Source: Capronia americana (Eukaryota; Ascomycota; Eurotiomycetes; Chaetothyriales; Herpotrichiellaceae). Taken from it: a DNA stretch of 64,000 nt. Where the stretch lies: NCBI GenBank assembly GCA_016110215.1, contig JADWQD010000010.1:1612001-1676000 (forward strand), written 5' to 3'. The notes under the pieces are model-generated. The model was not told the origin of the DNA and searched no databases. It saw only the letters and a program-made list of their open reading frames with translations. Positions within the stretch are counted from its first letter, which is position 1, and each line of letters starts with the position of its first letter. The translations under genes and the position numbers were made by a program. Below, piece by piece: positions 46,830 to 56,989 of the stretch.

Positions 46830-48554
46830 ATGTCGTCAACAGCAGCCCTCCGCCAGAGAGCCGCGGAATCAGGCCTCCATGATCAAACAAACCTTCTCGG
46901 GAAGAAACAACTCTTCATCGTGTTCTCTTCGCTGGCATCGGCGCTCTTCATCTGCTACGCCGATCAAAATGGCATTGGTACCATTCTTCCGACGGTCGGA
47001 CGAGATTTCAAAGCCACGGACACGATTTCGTGGGCAGGTACATCCTCACTCATCTCCAACACCGTCACGCAAGTCATGTATGCCAGGCTGTCTGATATTT
47101 ACGGACGCAAGCCTGTATTTTTGTTCTCGGTCGGAATGCTAGTATTGGCAGACATTCTATGTGGAGTGGCGCCGGACGCGCCGAGCTTCTACTTCTTCCG
47201 CGCACTTGGTGGCATTGCCGGGGCTGGTATCAATTCTTTAACCATGATGATCATCTCTGACATCGTGACGCTGGAAGAGCGAGGGAAATGGCAGGGTTTC
47301 TTGGGTGCCGGTATAGGGGGTGGCAATGCGGTTGGCCCACTGCTCTCTGCTGCATTTGCGCTGCACCGGACGTGGCGAGCGTTCTTCTGGTTCCTTGCCC
47401 CTTGCGGTGCCGTTGCAGGTGTGATTGGATGGTTCTACCTCCCTTCAACAATGCCAAAGGGGAATGCAAGGCAGCAATTCCAGCTGATTGACTGGGGAGG
47501 GATTGTAACCGCTACGATTGCTATTGTGTTGATCCTGATCCCGCTTTCCGGCGGCGGCTCATACTTCGAGTGGTCCTCGCCGCTGGTCATTTCCATGCTC
47601 GCCGTCGGTGGATTGTCACTCCTGGCCTTTCTCGTCGTCGAATGGAAGGTGGCACGCCTGCCCATGATGCCACTGAGCATGTACACCAATCCACCAGTCG
47701 CAGCGATCCTGGCTCAGAACTTTTTTTTCGGGATGGTGTACTACTCGAATCTTTATTACATCCCATTATATATTCAGAATGTTCGAGGATGGGATCCGAC
47801 TATCTCCGCTGCTTTCCTCATTGCGATCAACGTTCCACAATCGATGGTCAGTACACTTTCTGGCATCTTTATTTCACGATACAAACGCTACGGGGTCGTG
47901 ATCTGGACGGGGTTTGCCATCTGGACGCTTGGGGCAGGACTGATCTGCAGCTTTACGAGGACGACTCATGCTGCTGCGATTGCTGTCATGCTCTCCATCT
48001 CTGGCATCGGAGCTGGCTGCATCTTTCAACCTGTCTTGATAGCCTTGCAAGCACATTGTTCCAAAGCACAACGAGCTGCTGTCGTATCCAACCGCAATTT
48101 CCTTCGAAGTTCGGGAGGCGCAGTCGGACTGTCCATCTCGGCACAAGTCTTACAAAGCTCACTTCGAAAACACCTCCCACCTCAACTCGCCAGCGTCGCG
48201 CACGACACCTACGCCCTCCCAGCTTTAAGTGCTGCTGACGAGGACTTGGTAAGAACCGCGTACATGGCGGCCATTCGAACGGTGTTCATTGTCTCGGCCC
48301 CGATGATCGGTCTCTGTCTCGTGCTTTGTCTGTTCATCAAAGACCGTGGACTGCAGCGACCGGAGGAGCGGGAGCAGGCGAGGATTTTGGAAGCGGCCGC
48401 GCAAGAGAAGCGCGAGCCGCAGCAGCAAGAGCAACAGCAGTCAAACCAGGAAAAGGAAGACAGCGCCCGGTTAACAATTGCGGTAAACGGACAAGACAGG
48501 ACCACTGACTCAGGAGCAGGGGAGTCACTGCAGGTCAATGACAGACAGACATAG
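46830..48554 (+). CDS. MFS drug:proton antiporter, DHA2 family (14 helices)
   Basis: A single exon encodes 574 residues from the ATG at 46830. The N-terminal helix precedes the DHA-type motif A (A-R-L-S-D-I-Y-G-R-K-P), and the motif C region is G-A-G-I-G-G-G-N-A-V-G-P-L-L in helix 5. About fourteen hydrophobic segments can be counted, with a long Gln/Glu-rich C-terminal tail (Q-Q-Q-E-Q-Q-Q-S-N) of low complexity. Family members export drugs, toxins or amino acids in exchange for protons. It stands alone, not next to a biosynthetic gene, so its substrate is open. The downstream DUF1640 gene on the same strand begins about 190 bp after its stop. Confidence 0.9.
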   Translation: MSSTAALRQRAAESGLHDQTNLLGKKQLFIVFSSLASALFICYADQNGIGTILPTVGRDFKATDTISWAGTSSLISNTVTQVMYARLSDIYGRKPVFLFSVGMLVLADILCGVAPDAPSFYFFRALGGIAGAGINSLTMMIISDIVTLEERGKWQGFLGAGIGGGNAVGPLLSAAFALHRTWRAFFWFLAPCGAVAGVIGWFYLPSTMPKGNARQQFQLIDWGGIVTATIAIVLILIPLSGGGSYFEWSSPLVISMLAVGGLSLLAFLVVEWKVARLPMMPLSMYTNPPVAAILAQNFFFGMVYYSNLYYIPLYIQNVRGWDPTISAAFLIAINVPQSMVSTLSGIFISRYKRYGVVIWTGFAIWTLGAGLICSFTRTTHAAAIAVMLSISGIGAGCIFQPVLIALQAHCSKAQRAAVVSNRNFLRSSGGAVGLSISAQVLQSSLRKHLPPQLASVAHDTYALPALSAADEDLVRTAYMAAIRTVFIVSAPMIGLCLVLCLFIKDRGLQRPEEREQARILEAAAQEKREPQQQEQQQSNQEKEDSARLTIAVNGQDRTTDSGAGESLQVNDRQT

Positions 48555-48746
48555 TAGACCAAAAATACTCCGTGATGTCGATTATTTGTCCGCCATTCAT
48601 TTGTCGGAATCGGTCGTACTTTCATCCGATGACGTCGTAGAACAACGGCCAACGCATTTTCAATGTGGGCTGTTTTGAGACTCGTTCCTGCTCACAGAGG
48701 TCGATGATATCCCACCAGTAGAGGCGCATCTTCGCGCGCCCTTAGT

Positions 48747-50067
48747 ATGGCGACTCCTCGGCTGCCATTCCTGTACCCGAATTTCCTTCGTGCGGTACGT
48801 GCTTGCGAGCCAACGACCTACCGATCTATACGCACACCTCCAGCAACATCGGCCAAACCTCGTAGGAAGGCGAGAATACATACTTCAGCCCGGCGACAAC
48901 AGGACGTTATACCTCAAAGATACGGACCCGCTGCCAATCAGGCCATACCACCTCCCTCCAAACCGGGTGAGTCCCCGGCGCCACAGCTGGAGGAGCACAA
49001 TGACAAAAGCAAGGACAAGGAGGTCTCCAAGCAAGCTTCCCAAAGACCCCCTCCTTCGCCTCCCAGATCAGGACCATCGGCCGAAGAAGTCGGGCAAGAT
49101 GAACCCGTCGAATCCAATGCGCCGTCCGACTACGTCGACGAGGCGTCTATGACGAAGAAGAACCAACAAGTCAACGTCGACAAAGAAGAACCCCTGTCCA
49201 ACAAGGAACTCGACCTCATTCTTTCGATACCCTCCCCGTCCGAGCTCAAGGATGGCAACAGGTCACGACATCCACATCTCGAGCCGTCGCCCTACGAACA
49301 CCATTTCGACACCTACTCGCTCGTGCAGCAACTCGCCGTGCAGAACGCGTACAACGTCCAACAAGCCACCACATTGATGAAGGCCATTCGACTCATGCTG
49401 GCCCTCAATCTCGACGTCGCAAAGGAGGGCCTCGTCTCCAAGTCCGACATTGAGAACGAGTCGTATCTATTTCGCGCCGCGTGCTCGGAAATGAAGACCA
49501 CGCTGCAAACGACGCGGCATTCGGAAACGCTGAAACAGCGCAGCCAGCGCGCGCAACTCCAGCACGAGTTCGACATATTGAACCAGAAGACCACTCAAGA
49601 TCTGATGACCCTCAAAGAAGAACTCAAAGGCCTGTTCAATGATCGAAAGCTTGGGCTCCAAGAGGACAAGCGCAAGATCGACAGCAAAATATCCGAGCTG
49701 AACTATGAGATCACGGTGCTGCTCAACAGTGAGGCCCGGAGCGAAGTCGAGGGGCTGCGCTGGGTGTTGACCCGTCGCGCAGCCCTAGCTATAGGTTTCT
49801 GTGCGTGTATGTTTGCCCCGGCAAGTTTTATCCTGTCCTCGCTCCTCGTGCTGACGTCTCGCAGTTATGATTATCTCGGCCCTGAACTACTCGTCGATCA
49901 AGATGCGCGAGAAGGAAGAGGTGGAGAAGAAACGCAAAGCCGCAGAGAAGGCGCAGGAAGAAAGAGACCGGGCCCTCGACAGGGAGCAGGCCAGATATAC
50001 AACCCCGAATCGGACGCATGGCACGCAGACCGAGGGCGTCGGCGCCTCGATCGAGTTCTCGGGTTGA
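48747..50067 (+). CDS. mitochondrial coiled-coil protein, DUF1640 / FMP32-MCUR1 family
   Basis: Two exons give about 420 residues. Exon 1 runs from 48747; exon 2 is 49865-50067. The N-terminus is basic and Arg/Pro-rich with R-I-H-T-S-A-R-R, a likely mitochondrial presequence, followed by a disordered Pro/Lys/Glu region. The conserved part begins F-D-T-Y-S-L-V-Q-Q-L and continues into a long coiled coil (roughly residues 200-340), then a membrane segment formed across the junction (A-L-A-I...M-I-I-S-A-L-N-Y-S-S) and a charged tail. Family members sit in the inner membrane and are linked to complex IV assembly or calcium uniporter control. The donor is uncertain: GTATGT at 49807 (preferred) or GTTTCT at 49795; both keep the frame. 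Confidence 0.78.
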
Positions 50068-50166
50068 TGTGTTTCCGTGATCCAACGTACATCGGTTGGA
50101 ACGCAGAGAGCCGCGGCGTTCTAGATGACATGTCACGATACCAGATAGACTACAATTCGAATCACC

Positions 50167-50492
50167 AGAGCTTACGAGTGGAATATGTGTAGGTCTTTAT
50201 TTTCCACCTTCCACCGAGATGGGTCGTGGTGTACCTCAGTCCAAACCCTCACGTCTTCCGCGCGAGAGAGATGCAGGCACTCTGCACGAGACAATCCAGG
50301 CGCGAGAAGGAAAGGGAGCTGGCACGACGTGGACAAGAAGATGGAAGCATTGCTCCCAGAGAGTACGTGGACGGTCGTTCACGGTTCACGCAGAAGGTGG
50401 GTCGACAATCTGTGGAGGTTCGGTGCACACCTGGCCCATGTCACCTCGAGCGAGATTGGAGCAGAGGTGCTGGAGTCAAGTTTCCTTGTTGA
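50167..50492 (+). pseudogene. truncated, in-frame-deleted copy of the orphan gene at 54.6-55.9 kb
   Basis: Positions 50167-50224 match 55067-55124 with 5 mismatches in 58, and 50226-50300 match 55384-55458 with about 4 mismatches over the last 73 bases. The 258 bases (86 codons) between these blocks in the right copy are missing here, so the reading frame is preserved across the join. The matched part begins inside the intron of the right copy and keeps its TGTAG acceptor, but the whole first exon is absent; in its place lies the 3' flank of the DUF1640 gene. The frame then diverges and stops at 50492. I infer a recent segmental duplication followed by deletion; expression is unlikely but not excluded. 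Confidence 0.7.
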
Positions 50493-50669
50493 ATACGCCA
50501 CCCGTACTCGCCGAGCACTGCTGGAAGCAGATCTGTGGGCGTCTATCTAGTCTGATGAATGAATGATTGCATTGGCCGACCTTGTCTCCTCGCCCCCCCA
50601 CCGCAGGCCGAGCTTGAAAGCGGCGATGCCTCACGCCCGAAAGAACTCGCCCGTTTTGCACTTTGCCTC

Positions 50670-51273
50670 TCATGCCAGCTTGTTCACCGTTTTGCGCCTT
50701 TTGGGAGACTTCGCCGGAGCCTCGTAGTCGTCGTCGTCGTCGTCGTCGTCGGGGACCGCCTGGAAGAAACATCTCTTGGTTAATGACACGAGATATCATG
50801 AAGTGATCACCTGGATTTACCTTTCTCTTTGTGACTTTCGTCCCGGCCCCCATATCAGCTGCGTTGTTGTCGGCGGCCAACTGACCTCCGCCCGTCGTTG
50901 CTCCTCTACGCCCCTTTGCGGCTTTGATTGGGGGATTAGGCTGCTCATAGGCCGAAGTTTTCCAGCTGGCCAGGTCTGTATCTGAGAGAGCCAGGCCCAC
51001 GGCCCATGTACCATCATCGATTAATCGCTTGGCCGGACCCCAAGGGCCGGCCGTGACGTCGTCTGCTTCGAGTCAGTCCGGGTGAATCGTCTTTAAGGTC
51101 TATTGTTATATATCTGAGGTACCTGTTATCAAGATATCGGTCTCACCCCATCGCTCGTTAGGGCTTGCATCATTATTGCCGGCGGTATATACAGCCTCCT
51201 GTCTTGATTGTGCTGTTGTCGGAGCCTCTAGGTCGTCGTCGTTGTGGAACGACCTACCGCTGCCTGGTGCCAT
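50670..51273 (-). CDS. small acidic/basic, probably nuclear protein (unrecognised)
   Basis: Three exons (51123-51273, 50821-51062, 50670-50759) joined by 60- and 61-nt introns give 160 residues. Splicing yields a coherent middle (G-P-W-G-P-A-K-R-L-I-D-D-G-T-W-A) and a C-terminus with eight aspartates, then A-K-S-P-K-R-R-K-T-V, a good monopartite nuclear localisation signal. The Asp run is encoded by an (GTC)8 tract (plus strand) and may vary in length. The frame is also open upstream to 51555, through two 96-bp repeats that keep the frame, so the true start could lie further out (MPAPRQ...). I recognise no family. It is the first gene of the orphan island. Confidence 0.5.
50727..50750. repeat. 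(GTC)8 triplet repeat encoding poly-Asp on the minus strand
   Basis: An uninterrupted triplet run lies within the last exon of the small nuclear-type protein. Confidence 0.85.
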
Positions 51274-51344
51274 TTCTTCTGATCGGGCGAGGGAAGAAGA
51301 TCGACCGGTTATGATGGGTGTTTGTGCTTTCGATCGAATGGCGG

Positions 51345-51530
51345 TGCTGGGAGAGGTGTTTCCGTGAGATAATAACGGGATAGGGGGAGGAGGATGAAAA
51401 GGCAGACCTGTCCTTGACCTGACTACTGTGCGCCGTGGTGTGCTGGGAGAGGTGTTTCCGTGAGAAAATAACGGGTCAGTGGGAAGAGGATGGAAAAGCA
51501 GACTTGTCCTTGACCTGACTCCTCTGCGTG
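51345..51530. repeat. two tandem 96-bp units, in frame on the minus strand
   Basis: The unit beginning TGCTGGGAGAGGTGTTTCCG at 51345 repeats at 51441. On the minus strand each unit encodes 32 residues ending S-H-G-N-T-S-P-S-T, so length change keeps the frame. Confidence 0.75.
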
Positions 51531-51538
51531 GTGGTAAC

Positions 51539-51632
51539 TGCCTCGGGGCAGGCATTGACCTGACTACTTTGCGCAGTGGTAACTGCCACGGCAGTTCCTC
51601 CAGCGAACTGCCTCGGGGCAGGCATTGACCAG
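51539..51632. repeat. 22-bp direct repeat 70 bp apart
   Basis: The sequence TGCCTCGGGGCAGGCATTGACC occurs at about 51539 and again 70 bp downstream at about 51609, next to the 96-bp repeats. Confidence 0.75.
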
Positions 51633-51757
51633 CTGCGTCGATGGGTGAATGGCCTGGTGAAGGCTGCGGCCTTAGGAGTAGCTGAGGACCGGATCACATG
51701 CAAAGACACCGAAATGTTATTCTGGCGGACTACCTTTGACGAGAGTGCTCCTTACAG

Positions 51758-53991
51758 TCACGCCGGTCCAATGTGAACATCATCCTCACCTTCATCGTCG
51801 TCGAATATCGCCTCGAAAGGCCTCTCCCCTCTCCCGAAGTAGGATTCCCCGTTCATTAGCGTGATGTATTCAGATATGACAGCGCGCTGGGTCCGAATAT
51901 ACTTTTCGAGCCGGATCCGGGTGCCTTGGTCTGTCTTCGCGTCGCCCAGAAGCAAATCTTCCCGATCAAGTGGCTGCTGAAAGATCCGAATCAAAGACGC
52001 TTCCAGACAGCTTCTAGCCACCCGGTAAACAAGAAGTGGTTCGTCGTTCTTGAGTGTAATCCACGTGGCGCGCCTGGGCGCTTTCTGCGCCGCATTCTTT
52101 GATCGTGGCTTTAATTGCGCCTCGCTCACCTCTTTTCGGTCCTCGGTAGCTAGAGCTTCGGAAGGCAGGACGAAATAGTCGTGCGGCAGTTCGTCGAGGT
52201 CATCCGGTACAGGGTTCAGGATGTAGATGGACTTTGATTTTCCGTGGGTTGCAGCGAACAGTGCCGACGGCCTCCTCTTATCGTGCGGACGACATTGGAG
52301 CATGTCAACTTGTGCGAAGTTGAGGTAGATCATCGGCGTATCGGGATGTAGGTCAACGATGCTGTTCGCCCGTCCGAGTGCGAAGACGTGCGTCGCTGAC
52401 GGGTGCAGACCGAGCTCGTAGACGGCATAGTTTCCACTGTCCTTCGTCAGATCAACAAGAAAGTCGGCCAACGGGTACTCACTTTTCAGCACACACGCGA
52501 TTGAGCATAGCCGCCTGTCGCGACGGATACATTCGGCGCTTGAAGAGAACCCTCGTACCTCCTGATCCTTCTCGGTCTCCTTCGCGTCCTGACCCCGAGG
52601 GGAGGGTGAGCGGTACTTCTGACTTCCTGCGGACCGAGGCATCTCCGGGCCCTGTATCGCCCTTCACGGGGAAGGTCTTCGGCGTGTCTGTAGTCGGGCC
52701 CGCACAGAACTTTCCTTCCTCTCGGAGTCGATCGAAGATAACGACCATCTGGTCTACAAGTCGCTTTTGAGCATGGGTATCGGCCGGCTTCTGGGTGGCG
52801 GATTTGACACCTCGGACCATATGCTGCTCGAGGAACTCTTTCTTGAATTTCCCTTTGCGTGTTGGCGAGTCTGGCTTTTGAATGAACCAATCGAGAGGCA
52901 AATCGTCCCGAGATAATAGGACTGCTTGATCTCCCTGATTGGCGGTGCTTAGAAGCAGATCCCACGGGGTGAAAAGAGTGAAGATACACCGGCGGTATTG
53001 TTGGTCCCATGGATAGGCCTCGTGCACGATGGTCTCGCTGTCCTCAAACCGAAGCAGTCTTCGCTTGACCTCCAGCATTGCGCGCGTGCTGGAGGGGATG
53101 TGTGTCACGATAAGGTCTCCGCTCGATGCATATATCTGCGGCGCATCCACACGATATCCACCTCCGTGCACTAAGAAGGCGCGTCGGAGATTCTCGAGAA
53201 AGGCATGGTCCGTGAGGTACGACCTTTCTGCGGGTAGAAGTATACGGGTGTCGGATAGAGTCGGCTTGGGGCACTCGCTGAAGACGATTCCGTTGTGAGG
53301 GTTTTCCCTGTGACGTTTGGTTAGCGAGAAAGGTACGAAACCCGCGGAATGTGCGTAAAAGAACTGCCTACCAACTTGTAATCTGGCCTGTGGCGAATCG
53401 CTTCAGTAGGGCAATAGACTCGACGACACAGTCTATAGGCATCACGAAAGGAGTCCATTCGAGAGGATACGGCTCGGTTGTGCCGCCGAAAAACGGGATT
53501 TTCCTGCCCGTGAAGGCGGTCGATTCTGCTTCACCCACGAGACCTCGCCCGCTCATTCTCAGATAAAACAGAGGGATCACCGCGACCAGATGTGGTGAGG
53601 CCAGACTACACACAATAAGAGCCGCGCAATTTTTTTTCTGCTCTGGCGAGCAGTTGATCTGGTAGTAGTAACAACCGTCGTTGTTTGCCATTTTCCCGAG
53701 ACAGGGCACGATCGTCTTGAAATCGATCGCCACGAGCGGCCGATGTTTACCGTTTCCCTCCAACTCCAGAGCTCTCGCCAGGCGCTCCTCCGGTGGTGTG
53801 TCGCCCCGTGACTGCCCCCTTACGAGTAGTCCTCCATCGGCGGTGGCTCCTTCAGCTCCACGCACGAACACCTGCAGTCCTCTTTCCAAGATGGCACTGC
53901 AGTCTGCTTCGAAGACCGCGGCGTTCGAGATGCGGACTCTGATAAGCTGGCTGTCGACGAGCTTGCGGATGTCATCCAAAGTGGCCCCCAT
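51758..53991 (-). CDS. 707-residue orphan protein (function unknown)
   Basis: Three exons (53372-53991, 52483-53307, 51758-52436) with introns of 64 and 46 nt give 707 residues starting M-G-A-T-L-D-D-I-R-K-L-V-D. Both splice junctions restore one continuous frame; the short second intron has GTGAGT, CTGAC and ACAG. The first exon is mixed alpha/beta with P-L-V-A-I-D-F-K-T-I followed by Y-Y-Y-Q-I-N-C-S and a hydrophobic strand pair (A-A-L-I-V-C-S-L-A-S-P-H-L-V-A-V-I-P-L-F-Y-L). This could be a nuclease-like or other alpha/beta core, but that is speculative. The second exon ends in a low-complexity linker, and the C-terminus is acidic (D-D-D-E-G-E-D-D). I recognise no family. It is flanked by other unrecognised genes. 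Confidence 0.65.
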
Positions 53992-54573
53992 GGTCGAGAA
54001 CGGCACGACACAGACCAAACCACGGTGGGCTTTTCGACGCCGACAGTTGTTGAGGTCTCCTTGTGTCTTGCTGGGCGGCAACGATCGAGACTGGTGTTAG
54101 AAAAGGCGGGCGATCCACCGAGGCTGAAGGGAAGGCCATTGAGCGTACACGACCCTGGCGTTCCCGCGGCGGTCAGCACGATGCCCAGGAACCCCTTTGC
54201 GTAGGAAAGATTCACCGAGCCTGGGCTCTGTCACAGATTTGACATGTCAAACCTGCCGTTTTCCGAGGAAGGGTGCCACGGTATGATGTCGGGGACCGCG
54301 TCCTGCGCACCCTGTGCCACCGCCCGCCGTTTGTCAAAGTCAACAGGCTCACTCTCCTTTTGGGCGCACGCGGCCAGTACTTTGTGGGTGACACAGACCC
54401 AATAATGGAGCCGACAGCCGACGACCAGACACTGCCAAGCAGAACCCGGGGCCACGAAAGGCCTAAATTCGCGTCTGGGTTGTCGGGCGCCTGCATTCAG
54501 CAACTGCCCACCGCCTTGACACAGAAGTTATTTGCACTCGGGCTGGCCCAATTTGATCAGACGACCAGAGCCA

Positions 54574-55854
54574 ATGCTCGTTGCCGACTCGCAGGAGGCC
54601 GGACGAGGCCACCGCGACCACGCGGCGCTCGTCCCTGTGGCAGCACCCAACGTAGGTCAACAGGCAGACGCCGACTGGTTTCATCGAACCAGGAGGAGAG
54701 TGCCCGAAGACATATTCCCTCCCTTCGCCACGACAATTTTGAGAATGCCCGCTCCTGAAAAGCAGTTTGACCTATATTTGTGCCGACCGAGATTCGATCT
54801 ATTACAGAATGGCGAGGGCCAATACTGCGCCATTAGAAAAGATGGACGCCAACCTGTTGCAAAAGATGAAAGCCGAGGTGACATTCTACCGCGAGGACGA
54901 CGGAGGAGGCATCCGTCCCCGGAACGCCTGGGTGTCATTCGGTCCAGATCTGTACAACAATCACCTGGACGTGGCGGCACGTGTTGCGTTAGCCCTGTCG
55001 GAGGTGTGCTGCGACAGTGGTCAGGGAAAGGTAGGCCGTCCTCTCGATATTTGAAGGAGAGGCCCGAGAGCTCACGAGTGGAATACGTGTAGGTCTTTAT
55101 TTTCCACCTTCCACCTCGATGGGCCAAAACAAGGGGCAAACCGGAAAACTTCCACTCACACAAAGCCTGGAAGTCAGTTCCGGCGTTGTTCTACGTGCCG
55201 TACGTGTGGAACGAAGCAGAACGGGCCGAGTGGAAGTCGCTGAAGCCCGAAGAGCGTTTGCATCGCCTGGTCAGCGTCTACGGATGGGTCGACGATGCAA
55301 TTCCCGTACTACCCTTTGACGTGGAGGTCCAAAACGATCAACTGGAGAGACCTCAGCTTGACGGTTTGAGTGGGGCTCCGGTCTTGGTGTACCTCAGTCC
55401 AAAACCTTACGTCTTCCGCGCGAGAGAGATGCAGGCACTCTGCAAGAGACAATTCAGGCACCAGACGGGAAGGAAATGGCCGCAAAGATGTGTCTGGAAA
55501 GGAGAAAAGTCGACGTGGAAGCAGTTCGAACAGTGGAGGGTCGCGGGTGGCCGAGGAATCCTGCGCAAGCTGGACGCCTTGTACAGAGACGGGCCATCCG
55601 CCGGAGAAGAATGTGTCACGACATATCATATATTGGTGGAGAGGTTACTTGCAGCGTCCCGTGAGGCGGCGATCCAGCAAAGTACGCAGGCGGCGATCCA
55701 GCAAAGTACGCAGGCGGCGACCGAGCAAAGTACGCAGGCGGCGACCGAGCAAAGTACGCAGGCGGCGACCGAGCAAAGTACGCAGGCGGCGACCAAGCAA
55801 ATTGAGACTTCAGAGGTGCAGGGTGAGGACGGAGAGAGCGGTGACGAGGTGTGA
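54574..55854 (+). CDS. repeat-tailed orphan protein (5' model uncertain)
   Basis: The safest model is exon 54809-55030, intron 55031-55092 (GTAGGC...GTGTAG) and exon 55093-55854, giving 327 residues that start M-A-R-A-N-T-A-P-L-E-K-M-D. The second exon holds an aromatic/basic segment (Y-V-P-Y-V-W-N-E-A-E-R-A-E-W-K-S-L) and V-L-V-Y-L-S-P-K-P-Y-V-F-R-A-R-E-M-Q, duplicated at 50.2 kb. It ends in five 8-residue repeats (A-A-x-x-Q-S-T-Q) and an acidic tail. Upstream, another frame from the ATG at 54574 also looks protein-like up to about 54850 and overlaps the first exon. Either an intron with a weak donor (such as GTTTGA at 54765 to TTACAG at 54807) joins them, or a frameshift has occurred. I recognise no family. 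Confidence 0.5.
55666..55800. repeat. 24-bp tandem repeat encoding A-A-x-x-Q-S-T-Q
   Basis: Five full units (starting 55666, 55690, 55714, 55738 and 55762) and a partial sixth vary only at the I-Q/T-E/T-K codons. The unit is a multiple of three, so copy number can change without breaking the frame. Confidence 0.9.
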
Positions 55855-56211
55855 CTGGTTGTAAAAGTGTCTCTGGTCCGTTCGCGGTGGCACGGTGGCG
55901 CCACGAGTGAAAGAGTCAAGGCTCGGGAACGCTAGATGCCCAATAGGAAACGTGGCTGTATGGCGCCGTCGGTCTTCCCGGGGTAAAGCAGTCAATGCTG
56001 GCTGCAATTCCGGTGGCTCTGATGAGGGACACATGACGTTCACGGTACGCAATGGTATGTAGAAAAGAAGAGGGGTCGCACTCTCAAGTCGCTACGTGGT
56101 GTTCTGTCGCTACGTGGTGTCCCCACACCATATTTGCAGTCCCGTCCCGCGATTCGACCGTGTGAGTCTCGTAGTGTTGATCCTGGAGATCGTACTGACA
56201 GGGCGTAGAAC

Positions 56212-56785
56212 ATGGAGGCCCCAGAGTTTGACGCGGAGCGAATAGACGAAAGATCACAATACGAAGACCTCAACACCGTAAGAGGGAGAGCCTCGTTCAT
56301 CGTTCTCGTCGTGGACTACATGACATACCTCAAGTCGGATCCGCCCAGACGCGCTGACCGGGATGGACCCACGAAGATGGAGATGAAGACGGCCCGCAAG
56401 TTCCTCGACATGATCGACCATGATCGCGCCTGGCCTTACGCGAGGCAAGCCGTCCAGGAGTTTCGGACTCCCGCGTAAGAACACCCGATACTCACACGAG
56501 ACCTGTACTCACGAAGATCCTAGGCAGGCTACTGATACTCTGCCGGACCCGCTGAGAACCATTATGGAAGGCGTCCGTCACAGATTGGTAAAGGAAGAAT
56601 CGGTCCCATCGACGGAGGATACACTCCTTCAGTACGAGAAGAAGCTGAAATGGCGAAATATCAGCCTGAGGTTGGAACATCTAGCGTCTGTACTAGGTCC
56701 GCCGAGCCACAAAAAGGAAGAGGTGGAAAAGGCGTTGATAATATTGGCGCAGGCACAAGAGATATTGAACTGGGATGAGGCTTGA
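56212..56785 (+). CDS. small two-exon helical orphan protein
   Basis: Exons 56212-56474 and 56524-56785, joined across a 49-nt intron (GTAAGA...CCTAG), give 174 residues. The protein begins M-E-A-P-E-F-D-A-E-R and is predicted mostly helical, with a hydrophobic strip (S-F-I-V-L-V-V-D-Y-M-T-Y-L) in exon 1 and heptad-like charged helices in exon 2 (L-L-Q-Y-E-K-K-L-K-W-R-N-I-S-L-R-L), ending I-L-N-W-D-E-A. No family is recognised. A decayed copy of its last codons lies about 260 bp downstream. It closes the orphan island on the right. Confidence 0.6.
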
Positions 56786-56989
56786 ATGCCAACGGGCATG
56801 TCTCGTGCGGCGGCAGGCATTGCCTCTCTCGCAATCACACACACAACTACATCATAAAGGTTCATTCCATAGCTGTTGCGTTGCCTGGCTGTCTATGCCA
56901 AAGAAGGGCAGCCTTGTGCCAAGAGAATATCCACCAATCAGAACGCCGAGTTGCATGCCTGTGCAATTGTACAGCCATATGTCAGCCTT

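Noticed and set aside
54231..54503. 90-codon minus-strand and about 95-codon plus-strand frames upstream of the repeat-tailed orphan gene
   Set aside because: Both look partly protein-like, but neither has an ATG or splice site linking it to a neighbour. I left the interval 53992-54573 as an unresolved intergenic region.
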